Assembly (NCBI GenBank): GCA_030673825.1
Contig: JAUTCS010000102.1
Coordinates: 1 to 60,294 of the forward strand
Direction: 5' to 3'
DNA length: 60,294 nucleotides
From: Verrucomicrobiota bacterium JB024
GTDB lineage: Bacteria; Verrucomicrobiota; Verrucomicrobiia; Opitutales; Cerasicoccaceae
Each line of letters starts with the position of its first letter. The first letter of the stretch is position 1. Made by a program: the position numbers and the translations under genes. Shown piece after piece: positions 1-11,334 of this stretch. The notes beneath the pieces are model-generated. The model made no database searches, was not told the origin of the DNA, and saw only the letters and a program-made list of their open reading frames with translations.

Positions 1-138
1 CCGGGCCTTAACGATCTTACCCTCCCCTGCCCAGCGGTGAAAAGTCGCCTTCGGGATGGCTTTTGAGAATACTTGGTCAAAGTCCTCCCGCCGGACGAAG
101 ATTTCGTTGTTCGGGTCGTATTTCGGGGCAGCACTCAT
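1..138 (-). CDS. Small DNA-binding/excisionase-like protein, partial
   Basis: The minus strand opens with ATG at 138-136 and stays open for 46 codons to the window edge, so the C-terminus is missing. The product starts MSAAPKYDPNNEIFVRREDF and continues with a stretch ending in ATFHRWAGEGKIVKAR, which reads like the recognition part of a small winged-helix/MerR-type or excisionase-type DNA-binding protein. It lies on the 3' side of a tRNA gene and next to phased direct repeats, which is where integrative elements keep xis-like or regulatory genes. The function is inferred from that context and a short motif; no integrase is visible inside the window. Confidence 0.5.
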   Translation of the reverse strand, partial: MSAAPKYDPNNEIFVRREDFDQVFSKAIPKATFHRWAGEGKIVKAR

Positions 139-199
139 GGAACGGAGTTAGTCCCGATAGAACTATTTACCTAGCAGGGGGCTGAAAAGCTCAAAAATA

Positions 200-272
200 G
201 TTGCCCAAAAAGTTGCCCAAAATCAGGGGGTTTTTCGAGACTGGGTGAAATTTATTGAGACTGGATGAGACT
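200..272. repeat. Phased short direct repeats beside tRNA-Asn
   Basis: GTTGCCCAAAA occurs at 200-210 and again at 212-222, a 12-bp period. GAGACTGGGTGA at 237-248 is followed by GAGACTGGATGA at 257-268 and a further GAGACT at 267-272, giving 20-bp and 10-bp steps. The spacing of about one or two helical turns is typical of integrase arm-type or excisionase-binding sites. That role is inferred from the neighbouring tRNA and xis-like ORF. Confidence 0.5.
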
Positions 273-333
273 CGGCCTTGTCGGCTTCAGTTTCGTAATT
301 CGCTCAAACACAACGTAAAGTGTTGATTTTTAA

Positions 334-408
<75 letters not shown>

Positions 409-772
409 ACTCCTATAGCGGAAAGGGGGGAAAGAAAGGCTTGGCGGTGGTATTTGGCAAGCATGAATTTGGAAGTTTTTGATTTTTACCGTGTGACGAA
501 TAAGCGCAGGGCTCTCAGTCAAGGCAGAAACAGGACAGCTAGCGAGGCTGGGCTTCGACGGTTACGGTAGCATGGCTAAGCAAAAAGGCTGCGCCGCTCA
601 CCACACTCACTCAGCCTGGCTGAAGCCATAGCCCGTTCGATGGAAGAGACGAAGAGGCCCGCCAAGACTCCAAAGGGGGGGAAAACTTAGCCTTGCATTC
701 CGGCTCTCAGGCCTTACGTTTTCCCGCTTTTCCGTAAAAGCCGGCACCCTGTCGGCCAACCCGAAAAACATC
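409..772. other. Intergenic region without a recognised gene
   Basis: No conserved ORF is evident. A 35-codon frame from ATG at about 463 has no recognisable features. A hairpin TCAGcctgGCTGA lies near 612-624. The stretch should contain the tRNA-Asn promoter (minus strand) and the rplY promoter and leader (plus strand), but no clear -35/-10 pair can be assigned to either. Confidence 0.4.
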
Positions 773-1396
773 ATGTCAGAACATATCCTATCCGTATCCA
801 CACGCGAGGGCCAGGGCCGGGGCTTTTCCCGCCGCCTGCGCGCACAGGGCAGCATCCCTGCAGTCATCTACGGAAAGAGCGGCTCTCAGAAGCTCGCCGT
901 GACCGAGAAAGACTTTTTGCTGCTCATGCGCGAAATCGGCGGTGCCGCCACGATCGTCACCCTCAAGGGCGACAAGGGAGCCAAGACCAGCACCCTCATC
1001 CAGGCCACGCAGCGCAACCCGCGCACCGACCGCTTCGAGCACATCGACTTCCTCGAAGTGAGCGCCGACCAGGAGATCACCGCGCACATACCGGTGCACA
1101 CCCACGGCGAGGCCAAGGGCGTGAAGACCGGCGGTGGTTCGCTGGAAATCTCCCTGCACGAGGTGGAAGTCTCCTGCCTGCCGGGCGACCTGCCCGAACA
1201 GATCGACCTGGACATCTCCGGGCTCGACGTGGGCGAGATGATCCACGTCTCCGGCCTGCCGGCGCTGAAGGGCGTCACCTACCAGGGCGACCCCGAAACC
1301 GTCGTGGTCATCTGCAATGCCCCGATGGCCGAAGAGGCCGCCTCCACCGAAGGCGCTGAAGAAGCCGCCGACGCGGAAGCCAAAACCGAGGAATAA
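773..1396 (+). CDS. rplY: 50S ribosomal protein L25/general stress protein Ctc
   Basis: The 207-residue product is a long-form L25 (CTC/TL5 type), binding 5S rRNA in the large subunit. The N-terminal L25 beta-barrel (about 1-90) includes REGQGRGFSRRLRAQGSIPAVIYG and the segment around FEHIDFLEV. A second beta domain (about 95-180) carries the family's PVHTHGEAKGVKTGGGSLE and LDVGEMIHVSGL segments, followed by an acidic Ala/Glu-rich tail. Length matches the roughly 200-residue CTC family rather than the 94-residue E. coli form. It starts the cluster rplY-pth-rpsF-ssb, with pth 41 bp downstream, an order common in many bacteria. ATG at 773 fits the family N-terminus. Confidence 0.93.
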   Translation: MSEHILSVSTREGQGRGFSRRLRAQGSIPAVIYGKSGSQKLAVTEKDFLLLMREIGGAATIVTLKGDKGAKTSTLIQATQRNPRTDRFEHIDFLEVSADQEITAHIPVHTHGEAKGVKTGGGSLEISLHEVEVSCLPGDLPEQIDLDISGLDVGEMIHVSGLPALKGVTYQGDPETVVVICNAPMAEEAASTEGAEEAADAEAKTEE

Positions 1397-1437
1397 GCTC
1401 CCAGAGCCTTTTCCTCTTTTCACGTTCTTTAACAATC

Positions 1438-2025
1438 ATGTCCATCGCCGTTATCGCCGGCCTGGGAAACCCCGGGACGGAGTATCGCGGCACCCGCCAC
1501 AACATCGGCTTTGCCGTGGTCGAGGCGCTGGCCACCGAGCAGGGAGCGGCCTGGAAAATCGAAAAGAAGTTCCAGGCCGAAACTGCCAAGGTCAGACTCG
1601 CCGGGCAGCCGGTGGTGCTGATGAAGCCGCTGACCTATGTCAACGAGAGCGGTCGCGCCCTCGGGGCCTGGCTGCGGTTTCACCGGCTCGGGGCGGAGGC
1701 GGCGGCCGTCATCTATGACGAGATCAACCTCGATCTGGGGCGGCTGAAGCTGAGCATCAACGGCAGCGCCGGCGGCCACAACGGCATCGCCAGCCTGCTG
1801 CGCGAGCCGGGGGCGGGCTTTGTCCGCTACCGCATCGGTATCGGCGGCAAGAGCCACCCGGCGATGGATTTGAAAGACTGGGTCCTGGGCAAATTTACGG
1901 AGGCCGAAAACGCGGTCCTCACCGCCCGGATGCCCGTCTACCTGCAAGGCCTGCACCTGCTCCTCTCACAGGGGGTGGAAACGGCCATGAATCAACTTAA
2001 CACCCGACATTCCGAACCAGCATGA
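1438..2025 (+). CDS. pth: Peptidyl-tRNA hydrolase
   Basis: Pth hydrolyses peptidyl-tRNAs released prematurely from ribosomes, recycling the tRNA. The 195-residue product has the family hallmarks: GLGNPGTEYRGTRHNIGF near the N-terminus (Asn, and the catalytic His in TRHN), the KPLTYVNESG segment, the YDEINLDLGRLKL segment with its Asp, and GGHNGIASLL. Length is normal for the bacterial enzyme. Its TGA stop overlaps the rpsF start (ATGA at 2022-2025), so the two are probably translationally coupled. Confidence 0.95.
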   Translation: MSIAVIAGLGNPGTEYRGTRHNIGFAVVEALATEQGAAWKIEKKFQAETAKVRLAGQPVVLMKPLTYVNESGRALGAWLRFHRLGAEAAAVIYDEINLDLGRLKLSINGSAGGHNGIASLLREPGAGFVRYRIGIGGKSHPAMDLKDWVLGKFTEAENAVLTARMPVYLQGLHLLLSQGVETAMNQLNTRHSEPA

Positions 2026-2327
2026 GCGACACAGCAACCCAGAGCCAGTACCTGGCCACCGTCATCCTTGACACCCGTAACTACGCCGAAGCGGTGGACA
2101 CCCTGATCGAAAAGATCAAGGAAGGCTTCACCAGCCTCGGCTTTGAAGTGACCAAGATCGATAACCTCGGTCAGAAGGACTTCGTGCGCACGACGGACCG
2201 CCACTTCCAGGCGGGCATCTTCGTGGCCTACTCCCTGAGCGGCCCGGCCAACGCCTCGACCCAGATCCAGGAGAAGTTCCGCCTCGACAAGCAGGTCAAC
2301 CGCATCCTCGTCCAGACCAAGGACTAA
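2022..2327 (+). CDS. rpsF: 30S ribosomal protein S6
   Basis: This 101-residue protein has the S6 ferredoxin-like layout (YLATVILDTRNYAEAVDTLI, then KIDNLGQKDFVR, and the C-terminal EKFRLDKQVNRILVQTKD). S6 binds 16S rRNA together with S18 in the small subunit platform. It overlaps pth by 4 nt and is followed after 65 nt by ssb, the usual order. The rpsR and rplI genes that often follow ssb are not here. A 6-bp hairpin lies between rpsF and ssb. Confidence 0.93.
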   Translation: MSDTATQSQYLATVILDTRNYAEAVDTLIEKIKEGFTSLGFEVTKIDNLGQKDFVRTTDRHFQAGIFVAYSLSGPANASTQIQEKFRLDKQVNRILVQTKD

Positions 2328-2359
2328 CGGAAAACATTCCGGCACTCCGGATGACAGTT

Positions 2360-2378
2360 GACCCGTAGCCTGCGGGTC
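2360..2378 (+). promoter_or_regulatory. Hairpin between rpsF and ssb
   Basis: GACCCG (2360-2365) pairs perfectly with CGGGTC (2373-2378) across a 7-nt loop, ending 14 nt before the ssb start. There is no T-run, so it is not a typical terminator. It could be a processing or attenuation structure that sets the rpsF/ssb ratio; that role is inference. Confidence 0.3.
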
Positions 2379-2392
2379 TTCAGGCTCCCTCC

Positions 2393-2848
2393 ATGGCCTC
2401 ATACAACAAAGTTATTCTTCTCGGCAACCTGACGCGCGACCCCGAAGTACGCGTCACCCCCGGCGGCATGTCCATCTGCAAGTTCGGGCTGGCCGTGAAC
2501 CGTACCTTCAACACCAAGGACGGGGAAAAGCGCGAAGAGACCACGTTTGTGGACATCGACGCGTTCGGGCGCCAGGCCGAAGTCATCGCCAAGTACTTGG
2601 CCAAGGGCCGCGCGATCTTCGTCGAAGGCCGCCTGCGCCTGGACCAGTGGGATGACAAGGGCACGGGCGAAAAGCGCAGCAAGCTCGGCGTCGTGCTGGA
2701 GAATTTCCAGTTCGTCGGCGGGCGCGATGATGCCGGCAGCGGTGACAGTGGCGGAGGTTACGAGCAAAGCTCCCCTCCCCCGCGCACAACCGGTCGCCAG
2801 TCCGCTTCGCGCAACGAGCCGGATGTGGACGAAGACGTCCCCTTCTGA
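2393..2848 (+). CDS. ssb: Single-stranded DNA-binding protein
   Basis: SSB coats single-stranded DNA in replication, recombination and repair. The 151-residue product has the OB fold in residues 1-110 (MASYNKVILLGNLTRDPEVR, then FVDIDAFGRQAEV, then the KGRAIFVEGRLRLDQW segment), a Gly/Ser/Pro-rich linker, and the acidic tip DVDEDVPF that recruits partner proteins. The gene is followed by a strong terminator at 2877-2912, so it ends the rplY-pth-rpsF-ssb unit. Confidence 0.95.
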   Translation: MASYNKVILLGNLTRDPEVRVTPGGMSICKFGLAVNRTFNTKDGEKREETTFVDIDAFGRQAEVIAKYLAKGRAIFVEGRLRLDQWDDKGTGEKRSKLGVVLENFQFVGGRDDAGSGDSGGGYEQSSPPPRTTGRQSASRNEPDVDEDVPF

Positions 2849-2876
2849 GCGCCGGGAAACCAGACCTCCTCTTTCG

Positions 2877-2912
2877 AAAACGGATCCAGCCACACGGCGG
2901 ATCCGTTTTTTT
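2877..2912 (+). terminator. Rho-independent terminator after ssb
   Basis: AAAACGGATCC (2877-2887) is matched by GGATCCGTTTT (2899-2909) over an 11-nt loop and runs into a T-tract to 2912. It sits 29 nt after the ssb stop. Confidence 0.85.
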
Positions 2913-3019
2913 CGGGCCGGAGCGGGCCGTATTTCCGTAGGCCGCAGCGAAAATTTCCCGAAAAAACAGCGACTTTTGGTTGGAATAGGGGTTAAATAAA
3001 GCGTATCCGAATAAGATTA

Positions 3020-3652
3020 ATGCGGCATCTCTCCCCCAGCGGTTTCGCGACCGCCCGCCGGGCATTTCTGGCGGGGCTGTTGCTGTGCGTCGGCGCCTCG
3101 GCGCTGGCAGCGACCGACTCGCTGGTGGCTCGTTCACCGTTTCTGCCACCCGGCTGGGGAGAAAAGCAGGAAGCCCCCGCTCCCGTCGTCGCCGCCCCCC
3201 CCACGATTATCAGCCGCCAACTGGAATTCAAGGGGCTGATCGAGCTGGATGGGGTCACGCGCTTCAGCGTCTTTGACAAGAAGGCCAACGAAGGGCACTG
3301 GCTCGAGCTGAACGAATCGGCGGGAGACTTCCAGATCGTCCGCTTTGACTCGGCCCGGCAGAGCATCCTGATCAGCTCGGGCGGGCGCACCGAAGAGCTC
3401 GCTCTGGCCAGCCCGGACGAGAGCCCGATGCAGATCAGCGGCAGCGTCACCCCTTCGGTCAGAAAGCCTTCCACACCGGGAGCTCCCGTGACGCAAGCCT
3501 CCAGCACCAGCGGTTCCAGCGGCAGGGCCGGTCCGCTGATCCCGCGCCGCCGCCTGATCCGCCCCAAGGACAGCTCGACCGCGACCACCACACAGGAGGA
3601 ACGCCGTACCGACACCCCCGCCAGCCCCCTGCCTCCGCCACCGGCCTCGTAG
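3020..3652 (+). CDS. Secreted protein, possibly GspC/PilP-like
   Basis: The 210-residue product has an N-terminal signal sequence (RRAFLAGLLLCVGASALA, likely cleaved after ALAA), then RSPFLPPGWGEK, a compact beta-rich segment (about 70-145: LEFKGLIELDGVTRFSVFDK, FQIVRFDSARQSILISSGGR) and a disordered Pro/Ser/Arg-rich C-terminus. The order of signal, short linker and small beta domain about a stand-alone 'FKG' strand resembles the homology region of type II secretion GspC or pilus PilP proteins, but I cannot confirm this. No secretion genes are adjacent; it stands alone between ssb and tRNA-Val. Confidence 0.6.
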   Translation: MRHLSPSGFATARRAFLAGLLLCVGASALAATDSLVARSPFLPPGWGEKQEAPAPVVAAPPTIISRQLEFKGLIELDGVTRFSVFDKKANEGHWLELNESAGDFQIVRFDSARQSILISSGGRTEELALASPDESPMQISGSVTPSVRKPSTPGAPVTQASSTSGSSGRAGPLIPRRRLIRPKDSSTATTTQEERRTDTPASPLPPPPAS

Positions 3653-3777
3653 GACGGAAGGACACCCGGGGCCTTGCAAGTCCAATAGCACCCGGTCGAT
3701 TTTCCAGCGAACGGGGTAATTTTTACTCATTCGCGACTTGAATTCCTCCCGCGAGTTGGCAATATGCCCGTTTTTCC

Positions 3778-3854
3778 GGTCGTTTAGCTCAGTTGGTTAG
3801 AGCGCTACATTCACATTGTAGAAGTCACTGGTTCGAGTCCAGTAACGACCACCA
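3778..3854 (+). tRNA. tRNA-Val (anticodon CAC)
   Basis: A full cloverleaf is present: acceptor GGTCGTT/AACGACC, D-arm GCTC/GAGC, anticodon arm CTACA-TTCACAT-TGTAG with anticodon CAC, variable AAGTC, T-arm ACTGG-TTCGAGT-CCAGT, discriminator A and an encoded CCA at 3852-3854. Length is 77 nt. Confidence 0.97.
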
Positions 3855-4002
3855 TTCTTTTCAGGTGGATGGGAGTATGACCGGAAAGATACCAAGAGAT
3901 TGGGTTTGAGCGGACTAGCTATAGACCGCGTGTGGATACAAACCAGCCAGGTAATTACGTCGGAAAGATCGCTATTATTTTCCTGGCACTTCTATCTTCT
4001 AT

Positions 4003-4040
4003 CAAAAAAAACGCCCCACCCCGAGAACGAGGTGGAGCGT
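4003..4040 (-). terminator. Rho-independent terminator of sthA
   Basis: Read on the minus strand, ACGCTCCACC (4040-4031) pairs with GGTGGGGCGT (4020-4011, one G-T pair) and continues into a T-tract (4010-4004). It lies about 60 nt beyond the sthA stop on the same strand. Confidence 0.85.
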
Positions 4041-4100
4041 GGAAATGTGGATCAATGGGCCGCTTATGATCTGGATCATTTTTAGCCCAGACACCGCTGA

Positions 4101-5516
4101 TCAGTGGCCGACGGGGTCGTCCATGTAGTGGCCCTCGATGAGGGCGTTGTAAGCGGCGTACTTGTAGAGCTCGTGCAGGGTCGGGGTGTTGTAAACCCGG
4201 CTGATGACGCGCGAGAGCGTGTCCTCGTTCTGCACGAGGTCCATGCCGTAGTGGATCAGCTCGGTGGCGATCTTGCCAAAAATGTGCACGCCGAGGATCT
4301 TGCGGCTCTGGCGCTCGACCACGAGCTTGAGCAGGCCTTCCTTCACGCCCATGATCTTGCCGCGGGGCATGTCCCGGAAGCGGGCGCGCCCGACGCAGTA
4401 GTCGATCTTCTTTTCCTGGGCCTCGTCCTCGGTCATGCCGTAGACGCTGACCTCCGGGATGGTGTAGATGCCGTAGGGAAACTGCGGGGAGAGCTTTTCC
4501 TGGTCGTGGAAGCCGAACATGTGGGTGACGCTGACGCGGCCCTGGTCCATGCTGGTCGAGGCCAGCGCGGGGAAGCCGATAACGTCGCCAGCTGCATAGA
4601 TGCTGGGGACGGCGGTGCGGTAGGTCTCGTCCACGACGATGTTCTGGCGCTTGTCGATCTCGACGCCGAGCTCTTCCAGTCCGAGGCCGTGGACCGTGCC
4701 GCTTCGCCCGGCGGCATAGAGGAACATGTCCGCCTCGATGGGCTCGCCGTTGGTCAGTTTGGCATGGACGTTGTGCGTGTGCTCGTCGGGGAGGATTTTG
4801 ACCTCATCCACGCGGCTACCGAAAATGAACTGCACGCCAATGCGCTCCATATCGGTCTGGAGCTCGCGGCAGATCTCACGGTCGAGGAACGTAAGGATCT
4901 CCTCGTGGCTATTGACGAGTTTGACCTGTGTGCCCATGACGGCGAAGATCGTGGCGTATTCACATCCAATGACACCGGCCCCGACGATGACGATACTGCG
5001 GGGGATGCGATTGATGTTGAGGATCGTGTCGGAGTCGTGGACGAACTTGCCGTCGAAGGGGATGCCCGGGGGCTGGAAGGGATAGGAGCCGGTCGCCACA
5101 AGGATAAACTCGGTCTGGAGCTCGCAGGCGTCCTTACCGGCCACGGTGACGGTATGCGGATCCTTGATTGTGGCCGTGCCGACGTAGGTATCGATGTTGT
5201 GCAGCTTGAAGTTGGCAGTAATGCTCTCTTCCTGCTGCTCGACGACCTGGTTCTTGCGGAAGAAGAAGTCGCGCACGTTGGCGGCGCGTTCGAGCTCCTT
5301 GTCCACGCCGAAGAGGCCGCGGTCGCTCAGGCCCGAGTAGTACAGGGCGGTTTCCTTGAGTGTCTTGGACGGGAGGGTCCCGGTGTTGGTACCGGCGCCG
5401 CCGAGGTCGGCGCGCTTTTCCACGACCGCCACTTGCTTGCCGTAGTAGGCGGCCTTGACCGCCGCTTTTTCACCCGCCGGGCCGGACCCGATGATAACCA
5501 GATCGTATTTCTTCAT
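4101..5516 (-). CDS. sthA: Soluble pyridine nucleotide transhydrogenase (Si-specific)
   Basis: This 471-residue FAD flavoprotein is expected to move hydride between NADPH and NAD+ in the cytoplasm. It has the FAD fingerprint VIIGSGPAGEKAA (8-19), a second Rossmann motif IVIVGAGVIGCEYA (175-188), the FAD-contacting YAAGDVIG and a C-terminal dimerisation domain. Where dihydrolipoamide dehydrogenases have two redox cysteines, this protein has GGAGTNTGTLPSK (39-51), with no cysteines. Loss of the pair is characteristic of SthA, whose usual motif still keeps one Cys. The reading frame extends upstream to 5609, but family similarity begins at MKKYDLVIIG, so ATG at 5516 was chosen. It ends in a terminator at 4003-4040. 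Confidence 0.88.
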   Translation of the reverse strand: MKKYDLVIIGSGPAGEKAAVKAAYYGKQVAVVEKRADLGGAGTNTGTLPSKTLKETALYYSGLSDRGLFGVDKELERAANVRDFFFRKNQVVEQQEESITANFKLHNIDTYVGTATIKDPHTVTVAGKDACELQTEFILVATGSYPFQPPGIPFDGKFVHDSDTILNINRIPRSIVIVGAGVIGCEYATIFAVMGTQVKLVNSHEEILTFLDREICRELQTDMERIGVQFIFGSRVDEVKILPDEHTHNVHAKLTNGEPIEADMFLYAAGRSGTVHGLGLEELGVEIDKRQNIVVDETYRTAVPSIYAAGDVIGFPALASTSMDQGRVSVTHMFGFHDQEKLSPQFPYGIYTIPEVSVYGMTEDEAQEKKIDYCVGRARFRDMPRGKIMGVKEGLLKLVVERQSRKILGVHIFGKIATELIHYGMDLVQNEDTLSRVISRVYNTPTLHELYKYAAYNALIEGHYMDDPVGH

Positions 5517-5652
5517 GAGAGAGAATGCTGAAAGAGAGGATGTGAACGACGCCGGTACACTTGCCCGATAGCCGCCATGCTGGCAACCCTTAAGCGCGTT
5601 TGACGGCAACTCTCCCCCACTCGGAGCACCTCCTGTGCCCGTCCAGGGACGC

Positions 5653-5847
5653 TCAATCGCGGGTGAACATCAGATGGATCTCCGAAGCACGCGGGCGCAT
5701 GCGCCCGGTGAAGCAGGCGTCCACCTCGTTGTTAATGTTCGCATGCAGCTCGTGCAGGTCGGCCCCGCCGGTACGGATATACTCGGTCAGGCAGACGGCT
5801 TCATAGCCGCCCGTTTCCCGAGCCACCACCTCAAAGATCAATCCCAT
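5653..5847 (-). CDS. HicB-like small protein, no HicA partner seen
   Basis: The 64-residue product (VVARETGGYEAVCLTEYIRT, then GADLHELHANINNEVDACF, ending IHLMFTRD) has the length and pattern of the short HicB-like fold: a GGY turn, a CL strand, a 'G-x-(D/T)-L-x-E-L' helix start and a final LxFxRD strand. In toxin-antitoxin pairs HicB-like antitoxins adjoin a HicA toxin, but none is present here. Many such proteins are solitary, so a toxin-antitoxin role should not be assumed. It reads toward sthA, 136 nt away, on the same strand. Confidence 0.6.
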   Translation of the reverse strand: MGLIFEVVARETGGYEAVCLTEYIRTGGADLHELHANINNEVDACFTGRMRPRASEIHLMFTRD

Positions 5848-6053
5848 CAGCCCTGTAGTTTGTAACGCTTAAAAAGGGTCGAAGCCGCTGTTGGCGACTC
5901 CAACCTAAGCTGAGCAGTTTGACACTTTACCGTCACATTGGCGAGCCTAAACCCCACTGACGGGCTTTTTTAAACACCGTTTACACCGTTATTTTTTATC
6001 GGAAATGTGTTTGGCTTGGAACGTGCAAGCCGATAACAGATAAAAACTTGTCG

Positions 6054-6767
6054 ATGAGTGAGCCTGTCCATCCGCCGAAGCCCACCCGCGTGACGATCTT
6101 TCGTCTGCTCCTGGGTATCGCCATTGGACTGGTCATCCTGCTGGCCGGAAGCGAGCTGGCCCCCCGGCTGCCCGGGGCCGAGCGGTGGATACTTGAGCAG
6201 GGCTTCTGGGGACCGATCTATTTCTTGGGGTTGCTGTGTGTGCTCACCCTGCTGTGCGTGCCGCTGGACCTGATGCTGGTCGCCGGCGGCATGATGTTTC
6301 CGCTCGGGCGGGGCTTCCTGATCATCGCTGTGGGGCTGTACCTGAGCCAGAGCCTGATTTTCTGGGTCTCGCGGTTGTTCCTGCACGAGCGAGTCCAGCG
6401 CTGGATATCGCGCAAGCCCAAGCTGGTCCACCTCAACCGCGCCATCGACCGCGAGGGGCTGAAGCTGCTCATGCTGATCCGGCTGGCGCCAATCCCGGCC
6501 TCACCCGTGAGCTACCTGATGGGGGCCAGCACGATGAGCTTCTGGCGCTTTTGCGTGGCGAACCTCGGGCTGCTGCCCGTAGCGTTCGTCTCCCAGTATG
6601 TCGGCTATGCGGCCGTTCATGCCACCCGCGACACGTACACGCCACACCACACCCTCAGTCTGCAGGACCTCTCGCTGTACGGCGGCCTGGTCATCGCACT
6701 GGTTGTGGTCGGCATGATCGGTCACCTCGCACATAAAACCCTGAAAGATGTTGAAGAGAATGCCTGA
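6054..6767 (+). CDS. VTT/DedA-like (TVP38/TMEM64) membrane protein
   Basis: The 237-residue integral membrane protein has hydrophobic segments near residues 15-35, 55-85, 90-110, 150-175 and 205-225. The central region carries VTT (SNARE-associated) signatures: the PLDLMLVAGGMMFPLGRGF segment, followed by a conserved LIRLAPIPASPVSYLMGAS loop with its Arg and Pro. Family members are implicated in lipid scrambling or membrane homeostasis. An in-frame TTG at 6048 is possible, but ATG at 6054 is preferred. The next gene, 38 nt downstream, encodes a binding lipoprotein. Confidence 0.8.
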   Translation: MSEPVHPPKPTRVTIFRLLLGIAIGLVILLAGSELAPRLPGAERWILEQGFWGPIYFLGLLCVLTLLCVPLDLMLVAGGMMFPLGRGFLIIAVGLYLSQSLIFWVSRLFLHERVQRWISRKPKLVHLNRAIDREGLKLLMLIRLAPIPASPVSYLMGASTMSFWRFCVANLGLLPVAFVSQYVGYAAVHATRDTYTPHHTLSLQDLSLYGGLVIALVVVGMIGHLAHKTLKDVEENA

Positions 6768-6805
6768 ATAGGATTCACTGATAATGCGCTCCATAATATC
6801 CTCTT

Positions 6806-7794
6806 ATGGATACTTTTCGTCACCCCCCTCGCCGCCGCCGAATCCTGGCTCTCGCTTTCGGACTGACGGCCTTTTTTGTGGCGAGCTGCTCGCGCCCGAC
6901 TCCTCCTACGCTCAAGGTGGGGATCAACCATTGGCCGGGCTACGAATTCCTCTTTCTGGCGGATGAGAAGCAGTACTTCGAACAGGAAGGTGTCCGGGTG
7001 CAACTGGTGGAGTTCACCTCGCTGCCGGATGTGCTGGAGGCGTATAAGTCGGGCGATGTCGATGCCATGGCCTGCACGATGATCGAGACTGTGCTCGCCG
7101 CCGACCAGTCCAAGCGTCAGCCACAGGTCATCCTGGTAACCGATGCCTCCAACGGCGCAGATGTCATCCTGGCTCGCGAACCGCTCCAGGACCCCAGTCA
7201 GCTTGCCGGGCTGCGGATCGCCTGCGAATGCGCTCACCTGGGCGGCTACATGCTGCACCGCGCCCTCTCACGGCACGGGCTGGACTTTGAAGATGTGCAG
7301 ATCCGCAACATCGATCAGATGGCGATGGAGAAGGCGTTCAAACAGGGTGAAGTCGATGCGCTGGTCACCTACCCGCCCGTTTCCACCCGCCTGATCCGCG
7401 ACGTCCACGCCCATGTGGTCTTTACCAGTGCGGATATCCCCCGGGAAATCCTCGACGTATTGGTGGCGGACAAAACCGTGATCGACACGCAGCCGGAATC
7501 CGTCCGGGCTCTGCTGCGTGCCTGGGCGCGCGCCCACAACTTTCATATCAATAACCCCCAAGAGGCCCACCGCATCATGGGTAACCACATGGGATTGACC
7601 CCCGAAGAGTTCGCGCAGTCCCTCGATGGTGTCGATCTGGTCCGCCCGTCCAACCAGGTGATTTACTTCGGCCCTCAGGGGCGCCTGCCTGAGATTGCCC
7701 GCCTGACTCACCAGACGCTCCGGCAGATGGGAGTCGTCCAGCATGACTTGCCCACCTACTCGTTTGTCGCCCCTGCATCCCTTTTCGCGCAGCC

Positions 7795-7798
<4 letters not shown>
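6806..7798 (+). CDS. NMT1/THI5-type (NitT/TauT) substrate-binding lipoprotein
   Basis: The 330-residue product begins with an Arg-rich n-region, a hydrophobic core and a lipobox ending VASC (Cys about 27), so it is probably lipid-anchored outside the inner membrane. The body is a type II periplasmic binding fold of the NMT1/THI5/SsuA kind (LKVGINHWPGYEFLFLADEK, then GDVDAMACTMIETVLAAD, then GEVDALVTYPPVSTRL). No ABC permease or ATPase is adjacent. Instead its TGA overlaps the start of a membrane hybrid histidine kinase (ATGA, 7795-7798), which suggests it presents a ligand to that kinase rather than feeding a transporter. The ligand is unknown. Confidence 0.85.
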
Positions 7799-10977
<3,179 letters not shown>

Positions 10978-11002
10978 GGGGCAGGAAGAAGCATTGCCTT
11001 TT

Positions 11003-11188
11003 TCCCGCGAAGCCACGCGAAGATACGCGAAGTCAGGATGAAAGGATATTTAGAGCAATTTAAGAAAAGTTGTGTCCACAGATTACACAGATTTACACAG
11101 ATTATTTCAGGCCTATCTGTGGAAATCTGTGTAATCTGTGGATAAATATAAAAACATCTATGGCTACGACTTTATTTAAACCGCTCTA
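11003..11188. repeat. Nested intergenic inverted repeat (ACACAGATT family)
   Basis: This gap between the kinase and galE (10978-11334) holds reiterated words. CGCGAAG-type words occur at about 11007-11033. Outer arms TTTAGAGCAATTTAAG (from about 11049) and CTTTATTTAAACCGCTCTAA (to 11188) enclose inner arms of repeated CACAGATT words at 11075-11104 and their complement at 11114-11144. The same CACAGATT word pair recurs at 33069-33134. Nothing coding is seen in the remainder up to galE. Confidence 0.75.
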
Positions 11189-11334
11189 AGGCAGGGCTTC
11201 CCCAGGCCATCCCATCAGCTTTCATTAAAGCGTCCATTATTCCGGCTATTCGCAGAAGCCATAAGCGCGGGGGCCGGGCGATTTTCAGCCGGTTCCGGGT
11301 TGCCTGACGCGTAAACATCCCCCAACCTCGCGGC

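Noticed and set aside
541-570. A tmRNA-like start (GGCTTCGACGG) in the gap before rplY
   Set aside because: Only a short stretch resembles the tmRNA 5' end. No tRNA-like T-arm, tag ORF or matching 3' end occurs in the following 200 nt.
463-570. A 35-codon ORF beginning MNLEVFDFYRVTNKRR
   Set aside because: No ribosome-binding site, no recognisable similarity and no conservation evidence; more likely chance.
3900-4085. A 61-codon plus-strand ORF after tRNA-Val
   Set aside because: It runs through the terminator hairpin of sthA (4003-4040) and has no features of a real protein.
5653-5847. A complete HicAB toxin-antitoxin module
   Set aside because: Only the HicB-like half is visible. The flanking sequence on both sides holds no short basic HicA-like ORF, so no toxin-antitoxin claim is made.
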